From Metallyticus violacea (taxonomy: Eukaryota; Arthropoda; Insecta; Mantodea; Metallyticidae): a stretch of 64,000 nucleotides of DNA. Below are positions 21,270 through 34,782 of the stretch, piece by piece; within the stretch, counting starts at the first letter, position 1, and each line of letters starts with the position of its first letter. The notes under the pieces were generated by a model. The model saw only the letters and a program-made list of their open reading frames with translations, was not told where the DNA came from and did no database searches. The position numbers and the translations under genes are program-made. The DNA is taken from NCBI GenBank assembly GCA_030762175.1, contig CM060835.1, positions 86,548,001-86,612,000 on the forward strand, in the 5' to 3' direction.

Positions 21270-23283
21270 TATTTTTTCTAATAATAATTTAATAGTGGTA
21301 AAATGCAATTATGCAATATCTAGAATTCGTATATAACAATAAGTTTTATCAAGTAAATCCCTGTAATTTCATAAAATTTCAAAAAAAAAAAAGAAAGAAA
21401 AAAAAAAGAAATATAAAACACAAAAGCAAGTTCAATTTTATTTATTAAATAAGCATTTTTTTTTTTTTTTTTTTTGTAAATCCATAAGTTTAAGTTAATT
21501 GAATGTTATAGATTACTTTCAAATGGGTTTTTGGATTTATGAATAATGTTTAAATTTGAAACATTCAAAAAAGAAATTTTATTTATATAAATATGTAATT
21601 CCTGCATTTTTACTTTGATCAAATGCAGTTATTCTGGTTTGACAAATTTGTTTTAATAATGATTAGAATATGATCTTAAAATGTCATTTTCCCTAAAAAA
21701 AACTAACAAGTTAGAACCCTTTTAGAAATGAAATATATATTAAATTATCAGAATCTCAGAAAATATACCATTAAAATTAATAATAAACATCAATAACCTA
21801 CTAAAAAAAGAAGCTTGTAAGATTTAGTATTCGAAACGCTACAATTATTGTTGTTTATATTTGGTTTAAAGTAAAATAAAAGAAACACGCAATGTATGTA
21901 TCATCTAAAGACCGAAATGACCCTTTAAATAAATTATAATATATTTTAATAATAAAATAAATAAGGAGACAAAACGTTATCTATATTTTACACTTATGCT
22001 CTATCGCGCTAACATCAACTTAGTAGCGTTCAATGTTTGTTTCATGCAAAATTGTTGTGTTTTAGCTACTCGAAAATAAACGCTGAAATTCACTGGGCTA
22101 CGAAATTAAAAACATGTTCAATGATGTTTTGTTGTATGTTAAGAGGAATTGGCAGCTATAAAATATTAATAAAATGAATGTTTTTTTTTCAAAAAGATTT
22201 AAAGTAAGTGTTTAAATGATTTGAAATTACCTACGTGAAACCGAAGTGATACTAAATACACCTGACTAATTTTTTAACTCAGTTGAGTTATATCATGAGA
22301 AATTTTACCACAATAATATCCTACTTTGACAAATTAGATAGCGTGCCTCAATTCTGATGGGATCTGACAAAAGGATAAGCCCATGATTCTGAATTTAAAC
22401 ACAATATCATCCGTGATAATCACTTTCATCTCTAATTCAATAATTCAGCTTGTGCATCCACTCTCAGAGCTACTTCAGAGCATTATATACAGGAATCATG
22501 ATCATAAGAAATAGTAAAATGATTGCATGAATAAAGGAAAATTTTGAGAACAATTCACCCAAAGAGACATTCTCATGAATTAACAATATTGCGATGAAGC
22601 GAAGGGAATGAAAATATATTAGCAAAAAGGATTTGCCTACATGTGGTGCAAAAGTTATTAGTACTGCATATTTATTTCAGCGAAATAAAGTAGTGTAAGA
22701 GAAAATAAATATTAAGAGAACAAGAATAAAATGTAATATTAAGAGGGAAAATATAACTAAAAAAAACAAGTAAAAAGCAAAATATCGTTAAAAATTTAGA
22801 AGGCGACTATTCTGAAAACTACTAATATTTCAAGACAATAAATACAAAACAAAATGGTAAAGACAAAAGAGAGCGGTAAATAATAAAATGCAGAGGAGAG
22901 AGAAAGTGTCTTCTAATTCTCAATCTGCAACCTCATTATTATGTCAGTCCTAATGCTGAATATAATTAAATAAAAACTCGTTTTTCAAGCACGTGTTTCA
23001 GATATAAAGAAAGCTGTAACACTTTTTGTTTGGGCATTTAACAGACTAATTTTTGACAAACTGTTTCTCCTCCACATAAAATTCTAAGTACAAAGAATTC
23101 AATCCAATCATAATAATATCACTTTAACTCTGAAAAAAATTAAGATGGATAATTTTTGCTAAAAAGATAAATTCTTTCTATTAAATTAGGAATTAACTTT
23201 TCGTTTCAGATTATGTCATTCATTTTCTTATCTACTCTTCATAATAATGTTACCTAACTCAGTTATTTTATAACTCAGTAGAG
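21270..23283. other. Very AT-rich DNA, no gene
   Basis: About 2 kb without an open frame worth listing. A-rich (21380-21410) and T-rich (21456-21475) runs are present; nothing else was recognised. Confidence 0.6.
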
Positions 23284-23725
23284 GCGAAGGCTGAAAACTA
23301 CCAATGATGCTCAATTACAGACAGAAACATGTGGAACTGGCATTCGGGAGGTTCCGACTTCAACCCCCTTGGGGCTGGACCTTGGGTTTCTTTCGCGGTT
23401 TGCCCTCGTCGCTTAGGCGAATGCTAGGATGGATCTTTCCTTTCCACAAATTTTCCGCGTTCCCATATATTGGTTCCATTATAGAGCCGAAGTGATTTGG
23501 TGCACTGTGACGGTGGCTTGCGCTTTGGAATGGTTTCTGCCATGAAAGTGGCTCTTTTGAGGGGTGCTCTGCCGATGTCAGGGATTTTATCTAAAAACAT
23601 TGTTAGGGATCCTGTCTACGTACGTGCCTCACCGCCCTCAGCTCATTTCTTCCTCCTGGAGGCACTCACAATGGGAGCGTAGGCACGAACTGCCAGCCGT
23701 TGAGAAAGCCTACTCTGTCCACACA
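23284..23725 (+). repeat. SINE-like repeat, family 3, copy a
   Basis: Shares with copies at 42535-43010 and 39145-39395 the blocks CTTTCCACAAATTTTCCGCG, TGGTGCACTGTGACGGTGGC, TTGCGCTTTGGAATGGTTTC and, near the 3' end, CTCAGCTCATTTCTTCCTCC and GCCAGCCGTTGAGAAAGCCT. The head carries GGAGGTTCCGACTTC, a possible B box, so a polymerase III origin is plausible. The two short frames inside are not genes. Confidence 0.75.
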
Positions 23726-24540
23726 CAAAAAAAAAACTTTCTAATAGACACAAATCCATAAAGCATTACTGTAATACAGAATGTTTATAATAGAAGCTCA
23801 AGAAACAACAATTAACTGCATAATTAGACTCTCTAGCACCTGGAAAAACCAATTGCTCCGGATAATAACGCACAATAAAGCCAAGGTTTCCCGAGGCACT
23901 GTACAACGATGATTGAATATATTAGCTGCTTTAGCTACTTCAAAACAAAAACATTATATGTTACTTACTTTTGTTTGTGTTCATGATATTGCAGATTATG
24001 AAGAAAACTGGTAATAGACGACGGCGATGCAGACTTGAAGGCGATAGCTGTTACTCTACTCTGAAGACCACAGGTTTGTTGCTGATATACTCCTGTCTTG
24101 TTTACTTGTGCAATCGAAAGGAAATTTTCTGTTCCACCGAAAACTCTGCGCAAGTCAAATTGCCATATACCACACGGATATCTACATTATATAACCACAT
24201 TTTCATCCTACTAGCAGGCATTTATATAACACTCCTGAGTTCCGCGCTATATTAGAAAGAAAAACCCAAATATCTCTTACCATGTACGCTACAGCGACTG
24301 TTTGTACTTTTTAATCCCATAATTTTAATTCACCTACTCGACTTGAGAACTGAATAGTTATTGCTTTCGTTATTTTCATTTAAATACTATGTTTTCCTGA
24401 CTCACTTATGCCGAATGGTCTTGATTAAATTTTGTTTCCTCCAGCTTCTCTACTGTGAATTAAATACAATACAAAAGTCTGTACCTTTCGAAATAATTAA
24501 AATATGTGCAAATGTCTTAGAAATTACAAATCAGATCAAA
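23726..24540. other. No gene recognised
   Basis: AT-rich sequence; the 94-codon frame at 23971-24255 overlaps a minus-strand frame and has no motif. Confidence 0.45.
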
Positions 24541-24544
24541 CTGA

Positions 24545-24627
24545 ATTCGAGATCACAGTCGGGATTCGAACCACGGATATTCACTTGTGTGTCGATGCTC
24601 TAACCATCTGAGCTACCGTATCCTGTT
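24545..24627 (-). repeat. tRNA-like sequence (pseudo-tRNA or SINE head)
   Basis: The minus strand reads GGTAGCTCAGATGGTTAGAGC (textbook A box and D arm, GCTC pairing with GAGC) followed 26 bases later by GTGGTTCGAATCCCG (B box). The anticodon stem does not pair, the T stem pairs only at its inner two positions and the acceptor stem is imperfect, so this is not a working tRNA. Confidence 0.6.
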
Positions 24628-24785
24628 CGACCTTAGCCGCAAATCTCCCCCATTTGAGTTTATATACCCTCTTAGGTTATTTCGTCACGATTTCATCCCA
24701 AAGGGATAACTTGAAACTTTCGAGTACCTATGACTGAGGTTTCATAATTAACCATATTACTGGTTAATTTATTTGAAATCTGGTT

Positions 24786-24900
24786 TTTTACACTAGAAAA
24801 CCCATGGTTCGAGTCCCGGTCGAGATCTGGAAGTTTTCCTACCTTACTGTGATTCATCCTTAGCTTAACCCACGGATTGAGTGAAAAAGACATTTAAAAT
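24786..24900 (+). repeat. B-box-bearing SINE fragment
   Basis: ATGGTTCGAGTCCCGGTCGAG at 24804-24824 is a good B box, facing away from the tRNA-like sequence at 24545-24627. No A box is evident. It may be a second, opposite-facing copy of the same family with its 5' half lost. Confidence 0.4.
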
Positions 24901-25375
24901 AAGTCTATAGTAATATTAAAAAGAAAAATACTTTTTACATCTGAGAATATATGTCATGAAATTGGGTGTAATACCTTTATTTTCCTTCAGATGGCTCTGC
25001 ATAAATAAAAGGATGGTATAAATGAATACAAGCCGAGAAAATTTGTTACTACTTTTTTATAAAAATAAACAGCTTTCAGGCATTGTCTGCCATTGAAAAA
25101 CCTACTAATGAACGTAACCATTGCTGAATTGCTGAACGTAAGCATTCCAAAATATTTACTATTTACACTAAAGTGTAAGTCATCGGTTTGGTGACGGTTG
25201 GCGATAACGTTAGCAGCTCCTATGAATTAAAGACAGCACAGCGTTTTTTGGTTGCACAGATTACGAAATAATGCAAAATCGGATGCTGAATAGAGTTACT
25301 GTAAATAATTCTTATCATATGATCCTAGAAGCTCAGAGTTCGTATTTTTTCACTACTGGAAATTGTTTTACTGAA

Positions 25376-25378
<3 letters not shown>

Positions 25379-25443
<65 letters not shown>

Positions 25444-25444
25444 A

Positions 25445-25486
<42 letters not shown>

Positions 25487-25514
25487 CAGTAGCAGTAGCA
25501 GTAGTAGTAGTAGC

Positions 25515-25551
<37 letters not shown>

Positions 25552-25552
25552 C

Positions 25553-25584
<32 letters not shown>

Positions 25585-25594
25585 ATAAACAAAT

Positions 25595-25626
<32 letters not shown>
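25379..25626. repeat. Compound (AGT)n (ATT)n microsatellite
   Basis: About 200 bases of AGT units with scattered AAT, AGC and ACT interruptions (25379-25583), then AAACAAATTC and an (ATT)10-scale run (25598-25626). The Thr-rich minus-strand frame over it is an artefact. Confidence 0.95.
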
Positions 25627-25629
25627 TCT

Positions 25630-26190
25630 ATTGTTATTATTTACAATATTATTTCAGGCAAAGCTAAGCTATTCTTATCTGGTAAAATTCTGCTAAGAAA
25701 TGAATACAAAAAATTAACAACGGGAGGTGGCATTTGTGCACTAAAATTTGATCTTGGATAATGCTTTATTTTATGCAGTAATTTTGCAGAATACCACTGA
25801 CAACTCTTTGCGATATTCTCTTCTCCTTCCCCGCATACGGATTTCAAATCAGTCATTTACGGTAATTATAAAACTAAGCTATGCACGCCAGCTCTTTAAT
25901 CTAACTATTTTGTATTTCTGTAATATTCACAGAAACTGTATACTTTCTCAGCAGAAATTTAGAAGAAAAAATAAAGTAACAATAATAATTGCAACAGCAA
26001 TAATAATCATAATCATAAAATGATTGATCATCATTCAGAAACTACCAATAAAAACCAAAACCAGAGTTAAAAAAAATAAAGATTCGTCCGTAGTGTTCTA
26101 TTATCTGGTGTCATACCTTATCTGTTAAGTAAATAAATACAACTGTAACTTGCACTCCGCTGTGTTCAGTTGTTCAGATATAGTTACATA
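25630..26190. other. No gene recognised
   Basis: AT-rich sequence between the microsatellite and the mariner pair. Confidence 0.5.
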
Positions 26191-26219
26191 AAGAAGGCTA
26201 TATGTTGAAGACTGACATG

Positions 26220-26895
26220 TTCAAAATGGGGTATCGAGCTGTTATTAAGTTATTCACAAATGAAGGACTTGCTCCAAATGAAATTAAACAGCGATTGGAC
26301 GGTGTGTTTACTCCTCATATTTTACCGTAAAAGAATGGGCAAAACTTTTTCGAATGGGTAGGGAAAGCATTGAAGACGAAGAGCGTGCAGTTTGGGCCTT
26401 GGAGGTGTTCACTCCTGAAAACATCGATCTTGTGGAAATAGAAATTATGGAAGACCGGCGGCTCAAAGTTAGAGAAATACCAGCAATGTTGAGCCTTTGT
26501 AAAACAACACGAATTATTCATGAACATTTAAACATGAATAAGGTTAGTGCAAGATGGGTACTCATATTTCTTTCCTCAGTCCAAAAGCAGCAACGAGTCA
26601 TCTGTAGTCAGGCATTTTTGGAGCTCTGCCGAAGCAACGAGAGAGCATGTCTGTGAACCATTGTTACAGAAGATGAAACTATGGTTCTCTACTATGATCC
26701 CTTGTCCAAAAGAGAATCAATGGAGTGGCATAAACCTGGCGAAGCACCGCCTCTAAAGGTCAAGGTCACTCCTAAGAAGACCTGGCCTCAATCTTTTGGG
26801 ACTGTGAAGGAATACTCTTCATTGATTTCAAGGAGAGGAACACCACAGTAAATGTGGAATACTAAGCTGACCTACTGCACAGACTACGTCCAATC
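26220..26895 (+). pseudogene. Mariner transposase relic
   Basis: The plus strand carries, across three frames, YRAVIKLFTNEG (26231-26266), MGRESIEDEERAVWALEVFT (from 26354), DRRLKVREIPAML, RIIHEHLNMNKVSARWVL, VQKQQRVICSQAFLELCRSN, TEDETMVL at about 26665 and LFIDFKERNTTVN near 26815-26855. These follow the order of a mariner-type transposase: N-terminal helix-turn-helix, linker, first catalytic Asp region, second domain half. The part containing the second and third catalytic Asp is truncated where the next relic begins. Several frameshifts and a stop make it dead. Confidence 0.85.
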
Positions 26896-27290
26896 TGAAA
26901 TGCTGCTTCGATGTCGTTAAAAGTCACGCGATTGTTTTCGCCCACACCATTTTTTCCACCGCAAGAATGCTTTCCTCAGTCACTGCGATGCCGAAAGCCC
27001 ACTCCTCTCCTCATCTTGCACTGAAGTTCGGTCCGCTTTAAATAGCTCAAACCAGCGGAAAACGGTTGCCTTAGATGGATGAAGGTTCACAAAATCCTGT
27101 TGCAAGCGCTCAAGGCTTTGGAATGCATTTAAATCACTCTTGAAATAATAAAGAGCCATAACACGAAAATGCTCTCTCTGTAGCTCCATTGTAACGACAG
27201 ACTGCTTGTGCACAGCTCTGGAATGTGGGAATGGGATAACGTTGTACTCGTGAGATACGGGACTTCCACATGGCACATTCCAGCCATTCC
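26896..27290 (-). pseudogene. Second mariner-family transposase relic (N-terminal part)
   Basis: On the minus strand, from about 27187 down: MELQREHFRVMALYYFKSDL, LERLQQDFVNLHPSKATVFR and FKADRTSVQDEERSG, the helix-turn-helix region and the linker of a mariner-type transposase of a different subfamily from the plus-strand relic. The frame stays open to 26980 and then decays. Only the N-terminal third is present. The two relics converge, their truncated ends meeting near 26895. Confidence 0.8.
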
Positions 27291-27299
27291 AATGTTGGG

Positions 27300-30250
27300 C
27301 CAGCGTCCGCGGTTATACAGTAGATTTCTAGTTTATAAGTGCGTTAACTTTTGCTTTCTCTCAAAACTTTCACTCTTTTAATGGAGTGTCGATGATGCGA
27401 AAGACGACAGCTGTGGACTGTCCGCGGTAAACGATATAAGTTCAAAAAATGAACTTTTCAAAAACAAATAAGTACATTTGCACTTCCACTGTTAATGAAA
27501 ATATATTTTTTTAAACTTTTATCGTATTCAAAGCTGTCATATTATGTATTATGATGTGCAGATGAAACTATATTAATAACTAAAGCATAACATGAAGAGA
27601 AATTTGTTAAGCTTGGAAAACATATAAGTACCAGCATGCATTACAAGCTTATGCAAAATTGCACACATTACAATTAAATATTACATGACACATATAAAAG
27701 TATTTAAAGAATATTTTTGCTTTGCTTAAGACCTCATATCTTTGTTTAATTTTATTTCACGCACAAGTTTCTTGACAAAAAAAAAGTTCATTTGCAAATA
27801 TCTTCATAGTATTTGTATCTTACATTCATGAACTATAAAATTGATAGAAGATTCTTCTTCTTCCCTGCAGAAACTTAGCGGATTGAACTTATCCATATTT
27901 GAAATGTTCCGAAATTTTGCATCTTTTCTAATCACGTTGAAAGTAGCCCAATCCTCAATATCACTTAGAGATTCCTTTGTTCGCTACCGATTTATTGTAT
28001 TAGGTATTGCTCTTATATACTTACATCAAATGTCGCTTAGAGAGCGTTATTTTAACTACAAGGAGTACAAGTAGGACCTTTACCAGCTTATTGGAATTGG
28101 CTCATTTACCATTCTGCATGAAAAAACAACAAGAACAAAAAAAAAATGTACAACTTATACCGTTTTTACGGGTGGTTTACAACTGTTTTAATAATGCACT
28201 TGAACCAAATGCTAATATGGAGGGTTCTGTTTTATGTTAATGGAGAGATCTACGAAACACATCAGATAGGTAAAATGGTTGAACGAAAATTCTCATTCGT
28301 TTTCGAGTAAAAGGGAGTGTAGAACGTTTCGATTTTGTTATAATGTATGGGCTACATACGACAGACGTACTTTTTTTCAAAGCGGATAGTGAAAAATATC
28401 AGTGCATTGTGTATGAGAATTTGTTTCAAAACTTTATTAGTTAACATCGTAAAATATTGATCCTCTAATGCATGTTCATGAATAGACTGGGTTTAGTCTC
28501 ATTTGAGCATCTCAACACTTGTATTTCGTAGCTTCGTAAAGTACGAAATATTTTTCACTCTACAGATTGTCCAGAACTATAGACAATTGTCAAATAAAAC
28601 AGAAATATCAGGTGAAACAAATATTGCGAATAGATAAATAAATAAATAAAATTCATTTTAATTAAAATAAATAAAATGTGTTGAGATATTTTGAAAAAAG
28701 TTTTAATGATATATTATTCTTTTTGTGTCGTCTGACAGAAAAATTGTTTTGTGTGTGGGCCTATAGATCATGCAACTCATTTACATAAATTTCGTACAGT
28801 TCTGAATTTGTTTACGTTCTGCAAATAATATTGTATTATTTTAACATTCAGAATCGTGATTTTGCTGGGTTTTGCACAACTATGACAAATATTTCAGTGA
28901 ATAAGTTAATTATTGCAAGTTTAAACCTTAAATGTGTACTAACTTTGATTTTGAAATGTTTCCACTTACAAACTAGCAATGACTAAACCGCAACACGATT
29001 TTCTTTTGTAGATATTCAATTACAAGTTGTGTTATTTGTCTACACTGTTGTGTACGTCTTCAACCACGCTAACCTATCATCAGAATCTCAATCCTCAACT
29101 ATTTTCTTACAAATATAATTTGGTATTTATTTAGCAATAAAACAATAGCAAATTAAATTGATCAACAAATTATTTTGTTCCACAGTAACATACTGTTCCG
29201 TAAAACAAATGAAGTTTTGCATAGTGTTTCAGAAAAAGGAATAGAATACTTATTAAAAACGTTATCTATAATATCATTGCTAACTAAAAAATTGTGTCAT
29301 TTTTTAAAAGGTATACTGTACAGTCCATTGTTACAGGTTTTGTAAATTCTCTGTCGAATGGAAATTAAAGTTGATCATAATTAAGAGTTTTAAATAATCA
29401 GAAGAGCAGCAGTTGTACACAAAATAAAGCACATGTAAAAACACATGTAGTGAAATGTTGGACAGTGTTGAGTTTGGTATTGAAAACGTTAAAAGCTCCG
29501 CGATGTAATTTCTTTTACGTAAGCAAGAAATTGTATATACTTTACGTCTTTGCCATCTCATGCAATAGTTCTGTGGTTGACACCTCTTGCCTGTAAGTCT
29601 CTTGTATAACAAGACAAGACATTCGATAACCTTAAGGTCAGTGGACTGTTATTTACTTACTCATTGGATTTTTCTAAGTGAAATTAAATCTGAGGAAGGG
29701 AGAACACACCTTAGTGTTGTAACCAGGACAGGGATGAAAGTAAATAAATCTTGCAGTTCTCAAACTGTCCTTGATCACAGAAACGCTTTGTCGTGTACCC
29801 CTAAGAATTAATTCAAAGTTTCAATTTGCATTTAAGTCTTCAATGATAGAGATGCTGCTGCATTTCACTTGCACACCGTGATATATCTTTTTCAAAGTTC
29901 CTATGCTTGTTATTTTAGATGAAAGAGTGCAGAGAATAATTTTTACGAAGAAAGGCATGAATACTTTCGTAGTCTTCTTTAATAGTCTCGGAAACGAGTC
30001 TAAGCAATCGCTGTTGTTGCCAGCGATGATCTATATGAATGTTCTTCTTGGTTTATGCTTCTGCTTACCTATTTGAAAAACCCTCCAGAACAAGTAGTCG
30101 CCCTTAGAATGACTTCAATTTATTTACCTCAATAAATGCACATCATTTTATATCGTATTTCGCTTTCTTGAAATTCATTATTTGAATATACATTTAGAAA
30201 TAAATGTTAATAGTGCTCTACTGCATTATGAACCCCTGGAGCTCCGTGGA
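27300..30250. other. About 3 kb without recognisable features
   Basis: AT-rich. GTCCGCGGTTA near 27308 and GTCCGCGGTAAA near 27419 form a short direct repeat just outside the mariner pair. Frames of up to 93 codons (for example 29331-29612) show no motif. Confidence 0.5.
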
Positions 30251-30252
30251 AC

Positions 30253-30525
30253 GGTCCTGGTGGTGTAGTGGTAGCCATACTTGCCTTCTAAACCCAAGAT
30301 CGCGGGTTCAATCCAGGACCGATGGATTTTTTCAGGCATAAAAATCCTAAGTATGGCTTTCTTAGGAAGGGAAGTAAAGCTGTGGGTCTGTGGGTCCCAT
30401 ATCGTACATTTACGGCACGAAAAAGAACCTCAAGCCTGAAAGAAGAGCAAAATTTGTCGGCCGTTTCACACCCTGATTTGAATGGGACGCTGACGTTAAA
30501 GAGCATCAATAAATAAATCAAATCA
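30253..30525 (+). repeat. SINE family 1, copy b
   Basis: Nearly full-length plus-strand copy: GGTCCTGGTGGTGTAGTGGT (A box region), CGCGGGTTCAATCCAGG (B box region), body AAAATCCTAAGTATGGC and a 3' end AAGAGCATCAATAAATAAATC. The motif GAAGAGGCCTCTGAGCAAA of other copies is shortened to GAAGAGCAAA by a 9-base deletion, and CTGTGGGT is duplicated. Confidence 0.9.
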
Positions 30526-33500
30526 ATCGACGGAATAAATTTGAGATCTACCTATACCTTCTGCTTAAGCAAATAACTATGCTTTCCTTATCTCCCATTT
30601 ATATACCATTCTAAAAGTCTTTTATTATTTTGAAATTTCAACCCTAGGCATTATCTGAGTAATTCATTATTAGTTGTCTTACTGATATCTACATATAACC
30701 TACCATTCTTTCAGACAATTATTAACAAAAGAAAGAAGAATAAATCCACATACATTTTGTAACACTTTTTGAAAATATCGGAACAGAATACAGTTTACAA
30801 AAGACGAATTATACACATCTTGAGACGTTCAAAAGTTTAACAGTATTTAAAAATGGAACAATTTATCCTCAGATGTTTTTAAAACTCCTGAAAGATAATT
30901 TGGTTTGTTTTAAATGAAGTACCTTAATACTTTTTGGAATTATTTCATGTTACTTTAGCAATGCAACATTTTAAGATGCCTTACTTGAACAGTATAAAAC
31001 TTGGTGAAATTCTCGAAATGTTTCTATCTGTTAATAGTGATTTTATATATCGTCGAACATATCACATTAACTTTTAGAAGGATGATTTTTTTAACATACA
31101 TTCCAGAAATGGTTAGTTTTTGAGTTATTAATGAAAGTTTATTCCACGATACAATCTAACAATTTCAGTTCATAATCAAAAATAAAATTCATTTTGTTAA
31201 GTAATCAAATGATGTTATCGATACAAGTCAGCTGATGCACTTGGCACATCATCATTGCATACTTATGTGACAAAATATTATTCGCAAAATGCAGCAATTA
31301 TTGAAGATTAGCCATTTATGTGATTTGGTAATAACCCCATTAAAGATGTAATAGAAATAGTCATTTTAACTCTGACGTAAACTTTCATTAATATTAAAAA
31401 ACTTAGGCTTTCCGGACATTTGTTTATATTTTCTTTGTTTTGGTGTAAGGAATCCGCCGCCAAAGTTTGTAAAAGTATTTTTGAAATATTCTGTATAGTG
31501 TTACTTAATTGATTGAAAACCTTTGGAGGTCGGATAGGAGATCGAAAAAGAAAAGAAGAAGAAAAGTTTATGTTAACACAATGTCTAGTTCATTTTTCTT
31601 CCAAGTTACTCTAATGTTTAATATTTATAAAAGCTAATATTGTTTTCTGTATTAGTACTCAAAATGGCCACTTGAGCTTGAATACAAACTTGTAAAAATG
31701 GCATCGTGGTTTCGAACTCTCGACCGTTCCGCTGTCTTATGTGTTTTTGTAGATAAAGTAAAAGACTCAGTTCTTTGTGTTCTAACTATTCCTGCAATAT
31801 ATTAATGACAAATAATTGCTGATGTCTTGCCTCCAAAGTTGCATAAGGATTTTGATCTGCACTGTGGTATTTATCTAATAAAAGCAACTTCTTCAGAAAA
31901 AGCATGCTGAGCACTCGCACGTAATAACAAGAAGGGAAGGGAAATCAGTTTCATTTAGTTCTTGTACTCTTTCAAAGTGGTATGGGTAAAGGTGATGATG
32001 TGGCACGGACTACATGATCTACATTCATGGCTACTGCTACAATCAGACTCTGTTTTCACCGTTGTCCTAAGAAGGATTAAGGATCTCTGTATGGGCTACC
32101 ACAGTCCTAAATCCTTATTTTAAAATGAGCCAGTTTCCACAAGACAAGCATATATTTTCTACAATTTTTTTTTCTGGGGGAGGGGTAAACTTCGATTATA
32201 AAAAAGTGGACTTACAAATATTACAAATTTCAAGGTCATAGAGGTATATATTTCAAACTTTTACATTCTGAATATATATTTAATATAAAAATAAAAACAC
32301 GTCAATTCAGATATTTAATGAAAGTCTAAAACCTATTTTCATTCAATTTTAAGCTTTGACGTGTAAATTTAAAAGAGGACACAATTAGAGTGCAGGAGGA
32401 AAATCTTAGTAAATCCAAAATAATCGATTGTTTGATTTCGATGACATTTATTATATCTGATAGTATAGTTACATATGGTTTAACTGTACGGAATATAAAC
32501 CTCATTACTGCAGAGAAATTTGAATGTTTTAAAACAACATAGAGGAAAATAAGACCGTAGAAGACAATGAAAAAATGCTTTACAGTTTACTTCAATGTAT
32601 TGATGAGTTTCTTGCATTTGTTTTATAGCCATTGTTGATAATTACATGATCTCTCTGAAAGTGCGTTTCTAAAGCATTTTTAATTATGTTCAGGTACAAA
32701 AAATGATTAATAATAAACCTAACATCATTATACTTATTTTGATTCTAAAATGTATATTAAAAAGTAATATTTTTGTATTATTACAGAATAATTAGTGTAT
32801 GAACTAACGGGATTAAAAGGCTTTTCAGGCTTTTCTTTTGTAAACTTGCATTGACACAAAAAGGAGTATATCACTGTTATAATTAAAACAGTATGCAAAT
32901 TCACAAATTATGTTTGCTCTCGTTTTAAACAGAAGGAAAGTGATAACCGTAGAAAACTAAATATAGTAAGTTTAAAGATTTTAATTTTGCCCATGCAAAA
33001 TTAGTAAGCTGAGACTTGTCAGGTTTTTTCTGCTGTGCTCTGCAATTGTGATCCATTTTTATATGGCAACCTGGATTATTGTTGTTGTTTGAACTGAATA
33101 ATATTATACAAATTATTGTACATTTAAAGTGATAGTTCTGATTTTGTAATAAATGCTTCAAAATGGGGCTAATCCTACAAGAAAGAACCGAATGTAAGAG
33201 GATTATTCAGCAGTTCCGAAATAGGCTGTATTATATAATATCAATCATTGTGGTTAAATCAAGCATAGTTTTTTCATCCTAAAACTAAATGACTCATTTT
33301 TATTCTGTACAAATTCAAACAAAAGTTCAGAATGCCAGGCAACGATAGGAAACAAACGATTAAACCCCTCTCAAATTTAAGTATCAAAAGTGAGATGAGA
33401 TGTTTGAAATTTCAGAGCTGGAGTGACTGGACTGGGATGGTGAAACCTAAAATGGTACCGTTTGACTTTTGTTTGGATTTTTACATATTAAAAAAATAAG

Positions 33501-34782
33501 TCAGTTAATTGTAGGTTTAAAGAAATATTTTCGATATTACAGACTTTATTGCAACTTCTGGCTACTTCGCTTACATTCTGCTTTTTTGGGGGGGCATACA
33601 TTTTGAAACAAGTTATTAGCAAAACGTATTATTGAAACTGATGTTCAGTAGTAACTTTTGCACCATTTTGTCAAAAAAAAAAATACAAAATTAATACGTG
33701 ATGATTGTGTTATTTTTAAAATATAAGCATCAAAATAAATATCATTTGAAATTTCAAAGAGCGAGTGATTGGAGGTGAAGGGGGAGGGGGGAAACCTACA
33801 TTTTAATCTTTCTCTTCAATATCTAAATTTCTTGTTTAATGAAGCAGTTATTCAGACTGGGAAGTTTTGAAATGAAAGTTCTGTTTCTGTGATTTCTTAA
33901 TTTGAATATGTCATCATGTCTGAAGACTGGCGTTGAAGTTATAAACATTTCAAGAGAATGAATAATAAAATAGCAAAAAAGTTACCAGAGTCTACAATAA
34001 ACATTTCCAACAATAAGGCCCAACTATTCTGGCCATGTCTATGTTCTTGAATAGTAAACCAGCATAAAGGCTGAAAATTAGAGTGTATATCTCGAAAAAT
34101 AAATGACATAGATCACGTGATTATAATAAAACTATTCTTGTTTTAGCTCCTCAAAAGTTTCCCACCAAATAACATTCTATATATGAATATTCTTCCTAAT
34201 TCTTTCAAGCAGAGTTAAGGCAGTTTTAAATGCATATGATGAGCATTCCAATTTTTAAATCATATTCCCCTCCTTGATGAAATACAAATAGCTTTAAATA
34301 AATAATTAGACATAAATGAACAAAAACACATATTTATGTGCATCAGCACATTACTGAGAAACTCTTTCATGTAAAATTAAAGAAAAACGTAAGTTATTTA
34401 TTTATTTGTTTTTTAGCTTTTACTATAACATCTTTCGACGTTTTGTCCCACTCTACCGTAAATGTAACTACAAATATAAAAATAATCTGAGGTAATTCTA
34501 AGTTAACTGAACTACACAAATGTTCCGAAAGAAATTCGAAACAAAATAATTATAATGAAAGGCACATCCGTGTGTGATGAGTTGCAACCCAAGGTTTACT
34601 TGGAGGATCGCAATGAGCCTTTCAACAAGCATGTTACATGCTATTTAAATACCACCATATCGTAATGTAACTTATTTTAATTTATTTTAATTAACGAGAA
34701 CTAAAAAATCGAATAAATTAGTTCGCGTTTGTGTATTGTTAGTTATTACTGATTTTATTGAAACATTTAGTAACACGATGAC
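30526..34782. other. About 4.2 kb without genes
   Basis: AT-rich, unique-looking. A weak duplication pairs TTTGAAATTTCAGAGCTGGA near 33405 with TTTGAAATTTCAAAGAGCGA near 33748. GGTTTCGAACTCTCGACC at about 31709 is B-box-like but isolated. No coding signature was found. Confidence 0.5.

Noticed and set aside
24545..24627. Functional tRNA gene
   Set aside because: A and B boxes are good, but the anticodon, T and acceptor stems do not pair properly.
25368..25598. Poly-threonine ORF
   Set aside because: Artefact of the (AGT)n microsatellite read on the minus strand.
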